DNA of 64,000 nucleotides, from positions 84,608,677-84,672,676 of the forward strand of contig CM069441.1 of assembly GCA_035610835.1 (NCBI GenBank). Direction: 5' to 3'. Shown piece by piece: positions 11,601 through 21,998 of the stretch; the stretch's first letter is position 1; every line of letters starts with the position of its first letter. Source of the stretch: Ophiura sarsii. Taxonomy: Eukaryota; Echinodermata; Ophiuroidea; Amphilepidida; Ophiuridae. Position numbers and translations under genes: made by a program. The notes beneath the pieces were generated by a model. It did not search any database and was not told the DNA's origin. It saw only the letters and a list, made by a program, of their open reading frames with translations.

Positions 11601-13121
11601 CCACCACCCTTAACCATGTAAAATGCTGGTTGCGGCTCTACCCGCATTTTTGAATCGACGTTTTGTTGTACAAAGAGGGCTGATTTTTCTTAATCCTTAT
11701 AGGTGTAAGTTCATACATGTAGGCCTAATACAATTGTAAAAATATATACAAATCCCAGTTTTTATCATATATTTTTGTAATTGAGGGCGCTGCCTCCACC
11801 ACATCTCTTAAAGGTATATTATGTGATCTTTTCCATGGGACGCCCTCATACTCGAAAAAAATTAGAAGCAGATTTTCTTGCAGATTTACTTTTCTGATAA
11901 TAAATCATAAATATATTCCAAGTTACAGAGCGATATGATTCCTAATAACCTCAAAATCATGGTTTTAGAGTGAATTTAGAGTCAAATTGGAAAAATAGAT
12001 TGTACCGCTTGGTACAATCTATTTTTCAAACCATGATTTTGAAGTAATTAGGAATCGTATCGATCTGTAAACTTAGACGATTTATGATCAAAAATGTAAA
12101 TCTGCAAGAAAATCTGCTTTCATAGTAAAAATCAATGATAGAGGGCGCTACTTGGAAAAGATCACATAATATGCCTTTTAAGTCAAACTTCATTAATATA
12201 AGAGAGAAAATATTGTAAAAATATGAAAAAAATATCACATATATTGCTTGAACACATTATCCTGTTATTCCTGTATTGTTACATGTTTTATGTACAGTAT
12301 ATCCGTATGGCCTTGCTGTTAAGATCTTGGTGGTTTCATCGGTGGTTTTTGGCTTGATCACAGCTGTTGCGTCCGCATTTGCTTACCGTGCCCGCTCCTG
12401 GATGTGGTGTTTACGGGCGGCATTGCTGGCGTGTTTACAAGGTAAGGTAACACATACAGGGTGATTAAAACAAACTGCAAGAGAGGAAAGCAACCATCTT
12501 GTTTTCAAAACCATGATGAATTTTAAAACGTCCCATAAAACGTTTTTACGGCGTCTGAAACCTTCCACAAATAAACGTTTAGAAAACGTTTTTAGAAAAC
12601 GTCAAAACCACCTAACATAGTACGTTTTAAGAACGTTTAATACACATACAAATTACGTTCATAAAAGGTTTTACAAACGTTCCATAAAACGTTTTTACGG
12701 CGTCTGAATCCTTCCACAAATGAACGTTTATAAAACATTTTTAGAAAACGTCCAAACCACGTAAATGGCACAAACGTTTTAAGAACGTTTTTAACACGTA
12801 CAATTGTTAGCTGGGTAAGTAATATTTTAAAAAGCCATAACATTTAGTCATGTCCCAAATTAAATCACATTAATTGTTGACACGATTTACTTGTCTGTTA
12901 CTTCCATGATTACAGTAATACTGCTAATGGCGGGGTTGTTGACATATGTCGCTGGTATCAGAAAATATAACGACACATTTATATTCTCTTGGTCATACGG
13001 TATCGGTTGGGTCAGTGTGGGATTCTACATGTTGACGGTTATATTTTACGTAATACAGGCCAAGCGACTCAAGTCAAACGGGACCGGGACAGAGCAGCTC
13101 TCCACAAACATCTGCTGCTGA
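8685..13121 (+). CDS. Claudin/PMP22-like four-transmembrane protein, 3 exons
   Basis: Exons 8685-8895, 12298-12441 and 12916-13121 join to 561 nt, encoding 186 aa. Both junctions are phase 1 with GT donors (GTGAGT, GTAAGG) and AG acceptors, so the frame is maintained throughout. The start ACCATGG is a good initiation context. Exon 1 gives TM1 (about residues 5-25) and an extracellular loop with the claudin-type signature: an upstream Trp, GLW, then Cys at GLWTEC and a second Cys at WVCG. Exon 2 carries TM2 (about 75-95) and the start of TM3; exon 3 carries the rest of TM3, TM4 (about 145-165) and a short polar tail ending in two Cys, possibly palmitoylated. Claudins seal or form pores in cell junctions; related PMP22/EMP/MP20 proteins share the fold. 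The tail has no obvious PDZ-binding motif, so a non-claudin member of the superfamily is possible. Confidence 0.85.
8896..11807. other. Intron 1 of the claudin-like gene, no further gene seen
   Basis: AT-rich intron sequence without recognised exons. The fold-back element at 11808-12181 lies near its 3' end. A CAGGGTGG word at 11482 may be a solitary transposon end. Confidence 0.6.
11808..12181. mobile_element. Near-perfect palindromic fold-back element in intron 1
   Basis: Arms of about 170-185 bp mirror each other around TTGTACCGCTTGGTACAA near 12007. The outer ends are TTAAAGGTATATTATGTG and CACATAATATGCCTTTTAA. No coding content. Confidence 0.85.
12525..12810. repeat. Two-copy AAACGTTTT-rich repeat in intron 2 of the claudin-like gene
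   Basis: Two roughly 150-bp direct copies share CATAAAACGTTTTTACGGCG and CCTTCCACAAATRAACG. AAACGT and its complement recur many times, so each copy is also internally self-complementary. Confidence 0.8.
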
Positions 13122-13918
13122 AGAACCGCATGGGTGCCTATATAATATAATATGATTTTTGGAGTTTGTTTCTGCAGACATACGTGTTGTATTTTGTACC
13201 ACGTTTTTTTCATAAATTGATTGTTTTTCTGTCCATTTGAATGTTTGTTACAATTTTGCCATTGAAAATACGAAGGATACTAAGCTTTAAAGTGTCCGTA
13301 TAATTGGATGACATATCTGCATTTAATTCATATCTCAGTATATAAAAATTGTAATGAAGCGCGACTTTTGCCCCCCCCCCCCCCCTCTTATTTCAAATTG
13401 TACTCATAAATTGCATTGTGTTTTATATAGGTACCGTTGTGCGCCCCGCCCTAATAACATTTATATCAATTTGCCCATCGCGCAGGTCATTTTTCCCATT
13501 GCATAGTAGTAATGTCAGCCTTGTAGTTTAACCTAATTTATTTTGATGTAATGAGCAGGGCAGTAAATGGCGGAAAGTAATTGGATAACCGTTTTGCCTA
13601 ATTAACATGAGTGAAAAATGATTGGATGATTTTCTGGTTGTTAAGAATAACAATTTCTTAACCAATCGGAGGATAGATGTAGCCAGAAATATCGCACACA
13701 CGATCGTGTTAATTTATATTGTGGGCAGAATTATTGGAGGTCTCTAATATGATTGTTGAGTGTATAATATTCTAATTAATGTGACCGCTAAAACCACTTT
13801 TTAGCCGGCACCAAATGATGTTGATTATGCGAGGTTCATCAACTCCCCCATACCTTAAATACAGTAACAAAGCGTTGTTGATTTGAGATAAACCCACTCT
13901 TCATATGCAAATTAATAG
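13122..13918. other. Downstream of the claudin-like gene, probable 3' UTR then intergenic
   Basis: No coding region. A poly-C run lies at about 13373-13385. I cannot place a polyadenylation signal with confidence. Confidence 0.4.
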
Positions 13919-14800
13919 GACTAGCGGCTCGCCCGTCCTTCGGACGGGCTCTCCCGCTAGGGAGTAGGGCCTACCAGATAGAACACCTACAAAATTTATG
14001 ATGAAACACATAGGAATATAACAATATTTAAAACATTTTTGTTTTAATTCAAAAGTTGAAAAGTTTTCAAATTTCAATTAAAAGACCCCCGCCCGCCGCC
14101 CCCGTGGCATATTTCAACTCCAAGGCCTAGACCTTAACCATCTCCCGTACCCCATCCATCCCTCCCCCACCCTGTCCCCGCCCGCCCCCACCCCGTAGCA
14201 TATCCGTTACGCAATTTAGCATCACATTTCCTCATTAACCCCCTGTCTCCACACCACATTACATCATTACACACAACCCCCATTCGTTTCGTCACCACCC
14301 CCGCCCGCCCCGCCCCGTGGCATATCTCAACCCCAAGGCCAAAAGTTCCACGCCCGCTACTTATCTCAACGCCAAGGCCTAACTTTAACCATCTCCCGTA
14401 GCGCGGCGTATTTCTCCAATATGTGTCCGCCCGCGTGTTACATACAGTATCAAATCCCACATCTGACACCATCGTTACGCAATTTAATAATACATTTCTT
14501 TATTTCTTTATTAACCCCATCCCAAACCACATAACCCTCATAAACGCTAGGCCCTAAGGGTATCATTACACACAACCCCTAACCGTCACCGCTCCCGCCC
14601 CGTGGCTTATGCAACCCCAAGGCCTAAATCGTAACCAACTCCCGTGGCGCAGCGTATTTCTCCAATATTTGTCCGCCCGCGTGTGTAGGGTGCGTGGGTG
14701 TAGTGCGTGTGCGCGTTTATTTTGCATGGCGCAATGCGACGCGTTATGTGCTACGCGCCGACTGCATGGTTACAGTGTACGCAGAGAAAAACAAACATGA
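13919..14800 (-). mobile_element. Helitron-like repeat, copy 1 (3' end at 13921)
   Basis: Read on the minus strand, the unit ends in a hairpin with an 8-bp stem (GCCCGTCC/GGACGGGC), six bases, then CTAG followed by T. This matches the known Helitron 3' end, a hairpin about ten bases before CTRR inserted next to T. The second copy at 15763 matches up to the same CTAG and the flanks then diverge. The body is GC-rich and carries internal copies of CTCCCGTAGCGCGGCGTATT. No Rep/helicase coding is seen, so it would be non-autonomous. The 5' end is not defined. Confidence 0.5.
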
Positions 14801-15001
14801 AATAGTCTCAAAAGCCGGGCTGAAAAGGCCCTAAATTGCCATAATTTTGCTCATATCTCGGTCAATTCTGTACGGTTTTCGGCCATTTATAGCTTATAAC
14901 CCGTGTCCGGTCATTATTTAGTATCAGTGAAATATTCACGGCTTTAAAATGCAAAATGAGAAAGCCTTTTCAGGATACACACATACACACATACATATAT
15001 A

Positions 15002-15704
15002 CAGGGTGACCCAGAAAATGTTGAACCCAAAAATCACAAACTTAAAAAAAATAATTAAAAATGAAAATAAATAAATATGGCATTTTGTTTTCATTAGTTA
15101 TGTGAACAATTTATTCAGCTTTCTGGAGAACTTTAGATCATGTAAATTGGCCTTACCAAACTAATGATACACTTGATTGTGTGACAGGGGGTGTTTTCGC
15201 TCTTTTGTAAAAGTGAAAAAATTGTAACTTGGTTCAGATATGAAACTTAATTCTGTTCTAAGTATTGAGTTAAGTAATCTTTTCTTTTGATCTGTATTTA
15301 TCAAATTAACATTTTCAAATGAAGTCAAGGGGACTTCAGTTTTTGTTTTCAAAGTCTCTTATATAATAATAATATTGATTTACATAATAAATGAATATTG
15401 ATGAGATACTGTGCATAATAATTTACAAAGTTCATTGCACGGTTTCAAACAGGCACTTGTTCTGCTCATGTAGCATGAAACCATTTTTTTGCACTTCACT
15501 CACACTTCAAAACAACACTTCTTACAAAATTACATGTATTTTAAGTTTCGTGTGGCCTATTTTTATGATCTAAAATGTTTCAGAAAGTTAAATGTATGGT
15601 GCACATAGCTGGTGAACGAGTTATGCAATATTTTGTTATTTTAATGGTAAAAAGAAATATTGAATTTTGTGATTTTTGGGTTCAACATTTTCTGGGTCAC
15701 CCTG
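15002..15704. mobile_element. TA-flanked TIR element, CAGGGTGACCC ends, second member
   Basis: About 703 bp with inverted ends CAGGGTGACCCAGAAAATG and TA at 15000-15001 and 15705-15706. The terminal 11 bases are identical to the element in the LRR pseudogene, but the interior is different, so the two are separate subfamilies using similar ends. Confidence 0.85.
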
Positions 15705-15762
15705 TACATACATACATACACCCCTACATACATACAACATACGGTAAATTATAGTAAGACTA

Positions 15763-16215
15763 GCGGAACGCCCGTCCTTCGGACGGGCTCTCCCGCTAGG
15801 GAGTAGGGCCTACCAGATAGAACACCTACAAATGAAACAACACATAGGCCTAAGTGTTGGAAAATTTATAACGAAACACACAGGAATAGAACCCCCGCCC
15901 GCCCACGCCCCGTGGCATATTTCAACTCCAAGGCCTAAACCCGAACCATCTCCCGTAGCCCACCAGTCACTACCCGGCGCCCTGCCCCGCCCGCTCCCGC
16001 CCGCTGCATATCCGTTACGCAATTTAGCATCACATTTCTTCATTAACCCCCTGCCTCCCAAACCACATTATACCCCCCCCCCCCCCTATTCGTCACTGCC
16101 CCCGCCCCGCCCGTGGCATATCTCAACCCAAGGCCTAAAGTTCCCGTCCCGCGGCTTATATATCTCAACGCCAAGGCCTAACCTTAACCATCTCCCGTAG
16201 CGCGGCGTATTTCTA
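15763..16215 (-). mobile_element. Helitron-like repeat, copy 2
   Basis: Shares the CTAG end, the GCCCGTCC hairpin and the GC-rich body (CGTGGCATATTTCAACTCC, CTCCCGTAGCGCGGCGTATT) with copy 1. Similarity stops just after GCGCGGCGTATTTCT near 16215. It carries a poly-C run at about 16075-16087. Confidence 0.55.
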
Positions 16216-17340
16216 TGGCGAACCTTATTTGGAAACCATGCATCGATGCAAAATTGTAAACAAACAACAAATGTTCGCAAAATGTGTTCATTTTTTCGCC
16301 CGTTTTTTCGGCGTATAAATGCATTTCGCCATGCAATCCTTAAAGTTAGCACAGCTTTATATACCAAAATGTAGCTATATCCCTGAGGAAATTATTTTTG
16401 GCGAGGGCCATATGTCACGGATCATTCCTAAAGCCACAATTTTAGCCGAAACGGTCGCTACCCAGCACAAGAGAATCGCCATTTTGTATCATCGCGCGCT
16501 GAAATGACATCCCTCTGATCTATTTGGACCGTACCACTACTGAAATGGAGGGGTGTGTTTAATTTGATACAAATATTCTGTAAACATATATCAAAATGTG
16601 TTATGTAAATTAAACGCATTCTTGATTTAATTTTTCTCTGAATGTTAAGGTGGTGTGTGAATAAAATGCTATTTACAAAATATTTTAAATTCCACAATTA
16701 CTTGTGCAATAATTTGTCTTCTCTAATGTTTACCTTTTGTAACCCATCCCATTCAGAAGTTCCCTCGCCCATTTACAGGGAACGGACGATGTCCAAATAT
16801 GGGCCTAATTATAATAAAACGTAAACATTTTGTTCCGTTTTTTAAAGTTTTTTTAATGTCAAATTAAGCCTATTAAACCACGTTTTTTACTTGTTTTCAT
16901 CAATTTTCCAAAACGCTATTCACATATGAATGATGTAAATATGTTTGGTCGTTGTTGAACGGGGTTCAACAAGGTCTTCGTCGTTGTTTATCTTGAATCG
17001 ACAACGGTAAGACGGGTTTATTTTGTTCGGGCAGCTAAAGATAGATAAAATCATATTAATGATTTTTAATGGTGGATGTTCGGATGTTCCGATCACTTTA
17101 GGTTATTTTTGCCCATCAACATATTTTGAGAAATCCCGTATTTTCTCTTTACATTGTAAAATGTAAGATATGTATGGAAAGTATATCTTGCACAATAGAA
17201 GAAATAAACCAGTTTTTTTTTCGGGTGAAAAACAGGTTTATCAAAAGCTCTATGACAATCGAATCGAAAAAAACAGGTTTATCAAATCGAAAAACCACGT
17301 TTATCGTCGATTGTCATAGGGGTTTTTTCTCGATAAACGT
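16216..17340. other. No gene; small inverted repeat at about 17245-17330
   Basis: Mostly AT-rich unique sequence. Near the right end CTATGACAATCGAATCGA is mirrored by TCGATTGTCATAG, with repeats of AACAGGTTTATC. Confidence 0.5.
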
Positions 17341-17344
17341 ATGA

Positions 17345-17815
17345 CCACATAACACCCATTCTCATCGAGCTTCACTGGCTGCCTGTTCAATTTCGCATCC
17401 AATTTAAGCTGGCTATTTTGGCTTACCGTCACTTTGATGGTACTCTACCACCATATCTTTCGTCTGTGCTTGGCACTTACAAACCTTCGCGTTTGCTACG
17501 ATCTTCTACGGAGAAACTGCTCATAACTCCGCGCGTCAATCTCAAGTCAGCCGGTGAACGCTCATTTCGTTTTGCTGCGTCGGCTGTCTGGGATTCGCTT
17601 CCAGACAGTCTTCGCAACATCCCAAAACTCCCTCAGTTCAAAAGCCAGCTAAAAACTCATTTCTTCCGCCAGGCGTTTCCTGATTCGCAGAATTAATTAT
17701 CTGTTGTTTGTTTGTTTTATGTTTTGCGCGCTCTGAGTCTGAGTTCCTTGGAAGATTTGTTTGCGCCTTATAAGAACAATCTATTTTTTTTAATATTATT
17801 ATTATTATATCATCT
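17345..17815 (+). pseudogene. 3' end of a CR1/L2-like LINE
   Basis: The frame ending at 17696 reads HITPILIELHWLPVQFRI and continues through LPPYLSSVL, GERSFRFAASAVWDSLPDSL and a KTHFF-type end. This matches the C-terminal region after the reverse-transcriptase domain of many CR1/L2/Rex1-type LINEs. The downstream tail has a GCGC-containing segment and ends in an ATT microsatellite (about 17795-17812), a usual 3' end for these clades. The 5' end is truncated at about 17345 and the palm motifs are absent, so it is an inactive fragment. Confidence 0.8.
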
Positions 17816-17904
17816 GAGATATGTTAAATTGTGTTGCACTTGCATGTCAATGAAAAGGGGGGTTCACTTTTAGAAGTGTGTGGGGGGGGGGGAGGGTCAA
17901 AAAA

Positions 17905-17968
17905 ATTCGCACGGTCACAAAATTTCGCACGGTCACAAAATTTCGCACAGTCACAAATTTTCGCACGG
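17905..17968. repeat. Four-unit repeat TTCGCACGGTCACAAAA
   Basis: Four tandem 16-17-bp units follow a poly-G run at 17881-17892. The frames across them on both strands are repeat translations. Confidence 0.85.
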
Positions 17969-19770
17969 CCACAAAATTTGAATAACCGGCCCTTAGAGGC
18001 ACAAAACCAAGCGGCCCATGTGGCGATCGCCACAACGCCACAGTGGCCTGTCCGCCCCTGCAGTCAATAATTCATTTCATACAACAGCATTTAAAGCTGG
18101 TATCGAAAGAGTTAAACATATAAAATGTATTAGACGAGAAAGGTTATTTCTTACCATATTCAAAATGATGCTGTATGTATGGGAAATGTATTAACTTTGT
18201 ATCGTATTATAGTATATCATTAAAAGCATCCCATATAAACATGATAAATGGAAAATTATATTAAACAAAGCATCTAAATATGATATCAATAATTTTAAAG
18301 GTAAAGATATTATTACAAAACCAATTATTAGTAAGTTAACAATCCGTGGTATACGAAACATCTTTAATCTGAAACAAATGACAATACCATTAAGTCAGAT
18401 ATAAAGCACTAGATTTATATCAAGGGCACCTTTGGGTACCTGGGTTATGTAAGGACATGTTCTAATAATATTTTATAAAATATTCTTACGCTTTGATTAC
18501 TATACCCTCCCCCTATAATCTTCTAGCTGGTGCACCGCTGATTAAATTAAAGACTGATATGCGCTTGCCATCACGTGTGACATTTGGGACATGTTACATC
18601 ACAACTAGGTCATATAAGACACCTATTGAAAGTTAACTTTTCTGTAGTACTGTGAACGAACAATTCCAGATTGTCACATTTTGTATCGTGACCAAACTTT
18701 GAATATGTTATTGTTAATTATCTATACAAAAATTACCACAGTATCAATATACTGGTATTGGTCTTGATTGCGTGTTATAATTCCTTTATATTTTATGACT
18801 ATCGTGTTTTGTTAAAAATTAAAACAAAGGCCTGCATTACTAGGAATGCCCAATCACAACTCTATTTGAACTTTTACTTTCAGAGTTAAACATGCAGTAT
18901 CCAATGTAGTTCATAATATTTCATTTGCTTTTTATTTGAATTAAATCGGACATTCGGTTCATGGTTCATAGCGAACAAGGTGACGCGGAATAGAAATTAA
19001 ATTAACTTCTTCCTATACAAAAACATGTGTTATATTTCTTTTGTATTTCATTGTTTTCAAGGGGTGATATTTAACAAATTTGCAAATAAAAATGAATTAC
19101 ACAGTTAATTATGTTGATTTCTTTACTGGAAATTGTGTAAAGTGTTAATTAAAATATGATTGTAAATAGTAATCAGTAGGCCTATTTTGAAGACCTAATT
19201 TGCATAATTTTAAATTTGAATATTCAGTGTTTCTAAACTTTAAATGTCTATTTCTACCTGGGATGAAATTTGACGTGTGTGCTAAAATCTTCTGCGTCAC
19301 TTTTCTCAGTAATTGTATATCCAATTGAGCTGGAACTTAGCTGTATTGTTAAACATGTATAAACCAACAAATTTACAGAAGAAAATGTTAATATTTATTT
19401 GGTAACTATGGAAACGACCAATATTTGTAAAATACCTTATTTGGCTTAACGTAGCACGCGTAAACAAGTTATAATTGGAAATTCCTTCTGTAATTTTTTT
19501 TCTTCCGACTTAGCTGTAGTATTTATAAAAATGAATCAGGAAAAAAGACCAACAAAATTGGTGAGAAAAGTGACGCGGAAGCTATAGTGAAAATTCAAGA
19601 TGGCGGCCGTTACCATGGCAACGGCGATTATGGCGGCCATTTTAATTGTCGAAATGTGTAAGCTTGGTCAAAATACTTAATCTCACCACGTATGTAGTTC
19701 ATAGGTGAGAATTTAATAAAATCACTGTTTCTACTTCAGGCACCCCCCCCCCCCCCCCCCCCCTAAATAA
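17969..19770. other. No gene recognised
   Basis: Unique AT-rich sequence with a poly-C tract at about 19742-19762. A GATGGCGGCC/TATGGCGGCC pair at 19601-19640 is the only local GC-rich feature. Confidence 0.5.
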
Positions 19771-21998
19771 AGGCTGACGGATGTTTCTGGGGTTCAGTGT
19801 TTGATAAAGACTGACGGAGACTCCCAATAGCGTATCGTTTAATAAAGACTGACAGAGACTCCCAAAAGCACTCCGCTTATGTATCCAGGCCCTAAAATAA
19901 GTGTCCTGTCAGCACATATGTACAGGTGAGATTGGAAAATGTACAGTAGAAATTCAAAATATGTGCAGTTCAAATGTTGGCACGAGCATTCAATAATAAA
20001 AACTGAAATTTTCATGAACGCATTAAATGATCAATTCAGAAATTTAAATTTGCCCAACATAGTTTTTCCTGACTGTTTCTGTCATTGAATGCATTGCCCA
20101 TGACTACCGTATGTCATACACATGATACAGGTTGAGTGTTTTAACGCGTCGAAGCCATACCATTTTGGTTGGTGTTGACATTTCGTCTATTGGCAGAAGA
20201 TTTTAATATGATTTGTGTAACATTTCTCCAGATACATGTAATGAAAATGTGTACAAAATGATCAGTAAAAAGCAAGAGTTACATCTCTGAAGGTTTCATA
20301 ATATTTGGGTTTATTTGTTTACTGCAAAACAAGCTTTAAAATGACTAATTTCTAGAATAATCAAAAGCAGAGTATTTTTCTGTTTTATTTTATTAATGCA
20401 AATTTTGAGTTGTCAATGAATACCTTTCATGGAGAAAATGTGTACTATTCTTGGTAATTTTATATGTTGTAGTAGACAATGAAACATCTATGTATCTATG
20501 CATCTATGTATCTATGTAACTACCGATTGAACAATTACTCAAAATAACATAAAAAGACAACAAAGTATCAGTTTCAAACAATTACTTTCTAATGATTGCC
20601 AAAATGTTGGCACGAGCATTCAATAATACAAACTGAAATTTTCATGAACGCATTAAATGATCAAAACTGAAAAAGAGGAGCAAACCCAGATATAACAATA
20701 GGCCTATATTAGCAAGAGACATAACTGAAAGATACGGTACAATAGTGTATGAAATACTTTTTACTATTTGTTTCATTTGTTTCAAAGTTCAAAGTATAAC
20801 CCGAAATAATAATTATGATCGTACTAAATAATTTCATATTTATTCTGAACGAGTAACTTATTGAGGATTTAAAGTAATTTTGGACAATAGCTAAAAATAC
20901 AGCTAATGATTGTGTTTTTAGCAAACTCAATTTTTAAAAAATCCCCTGGCTATCAACGCCTTCCCTCCCCCGCCCGCCCCCCCCCCCCCCCCCCCCCCCC
21001 CCCCATCTTAAGTTGAAGTAGTTTTATTTTAAAATATTTATAAATCAAAACAACAATAATAATTATAAGGATTTTCCTTCTTTCTATATTATTTGTAATA
21101 CATACAAAGCATGTGTCAGAATAATCGCTTTCATTTTTTTTAGTGTTATTGATCTATATGAGATTTCAAAAAATGCTTGCTTATATCAAAAAAAAGACAG
21201 CAACAATTGTGTTTTACATGACTAAATTCAAAAAATGCCACAGCAACATGGCAACAGCGGATTAAATTCCAAACAAAATCAACAGCAATACCCCCACCCA
21301 CTTGCCATCAACTTAAGTTTGACTGCATTCGTGAAACAATGGTTAAAAAACAAAACGCAATAATGTGTTGTTTGTCTATTTATAACTAATGATAACGTTA
21401 CCAAACAGAAGTACAAAAATGTGTCAAAATGATCAGTTTCAATTTTAAGTGTTACTGATTTAAATGAGATTTCAGGAAAATGCTTGTTTAAAAGTAAAAA
21501 AACCAAAAGCCTGAGACTCAGTTATTACTGAGAAATTAAAGGGGAAATAGCTCAAAATACAGCTAAAATTGTGTTTCAGCGGACCAAATTCATACAATAT
21601 CCCAGAGCGAAGGCGCTCAGCCCCCTCGAAACCCCCGCACGGATACTCGTGTTCCGCGCTCGCAACATTCAGTAAAATATTGCCCCCTCCCCCTTAAAAA
21701 TCCTAGATCTGCCCCTGATATCTTGGATCATGTATATATCATGCCTTGTAAACGTATATAGGCCTAGTCTAGTCGTATACAATATTTAGATCATCTACCG
21801 TATATGCTTATGACTCTAGCATATAAATGAGTTTTAACGGAATAAATTCAATATTGTTTCCCAAAATGATGTTGTAAAAAGGCACATTGATGTGTTGGGG
21901 GGGGGGGGGGGGGGTGGTAGGGGGCGGTCGGGTGAGATCAGGGCGTTGGTGTCACAGTTGCCAAACAAGTAGGGCATATGTACAGTATGCCCTGTATG
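19771..21998. other. Satellite outliers, direct repeats and homopolymers, no gene
   Basis: At 19785-19870 two degenerate units of the 60-bp satellite stand about 2.1 kb from the main array. A roughly 70-bp direct repeat (GGCACGAGCATTCAATAATA) lies at about 19978 and 20609. Related segments recur near 21120 and 21424. A poly-C tract lies at about 20973-21004 and a poly-G tract at about 21897-21914. The words CCTAGATCTGCCCCTG at 21702 resemble other repeat ends in the window. Confidence 0.6.
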
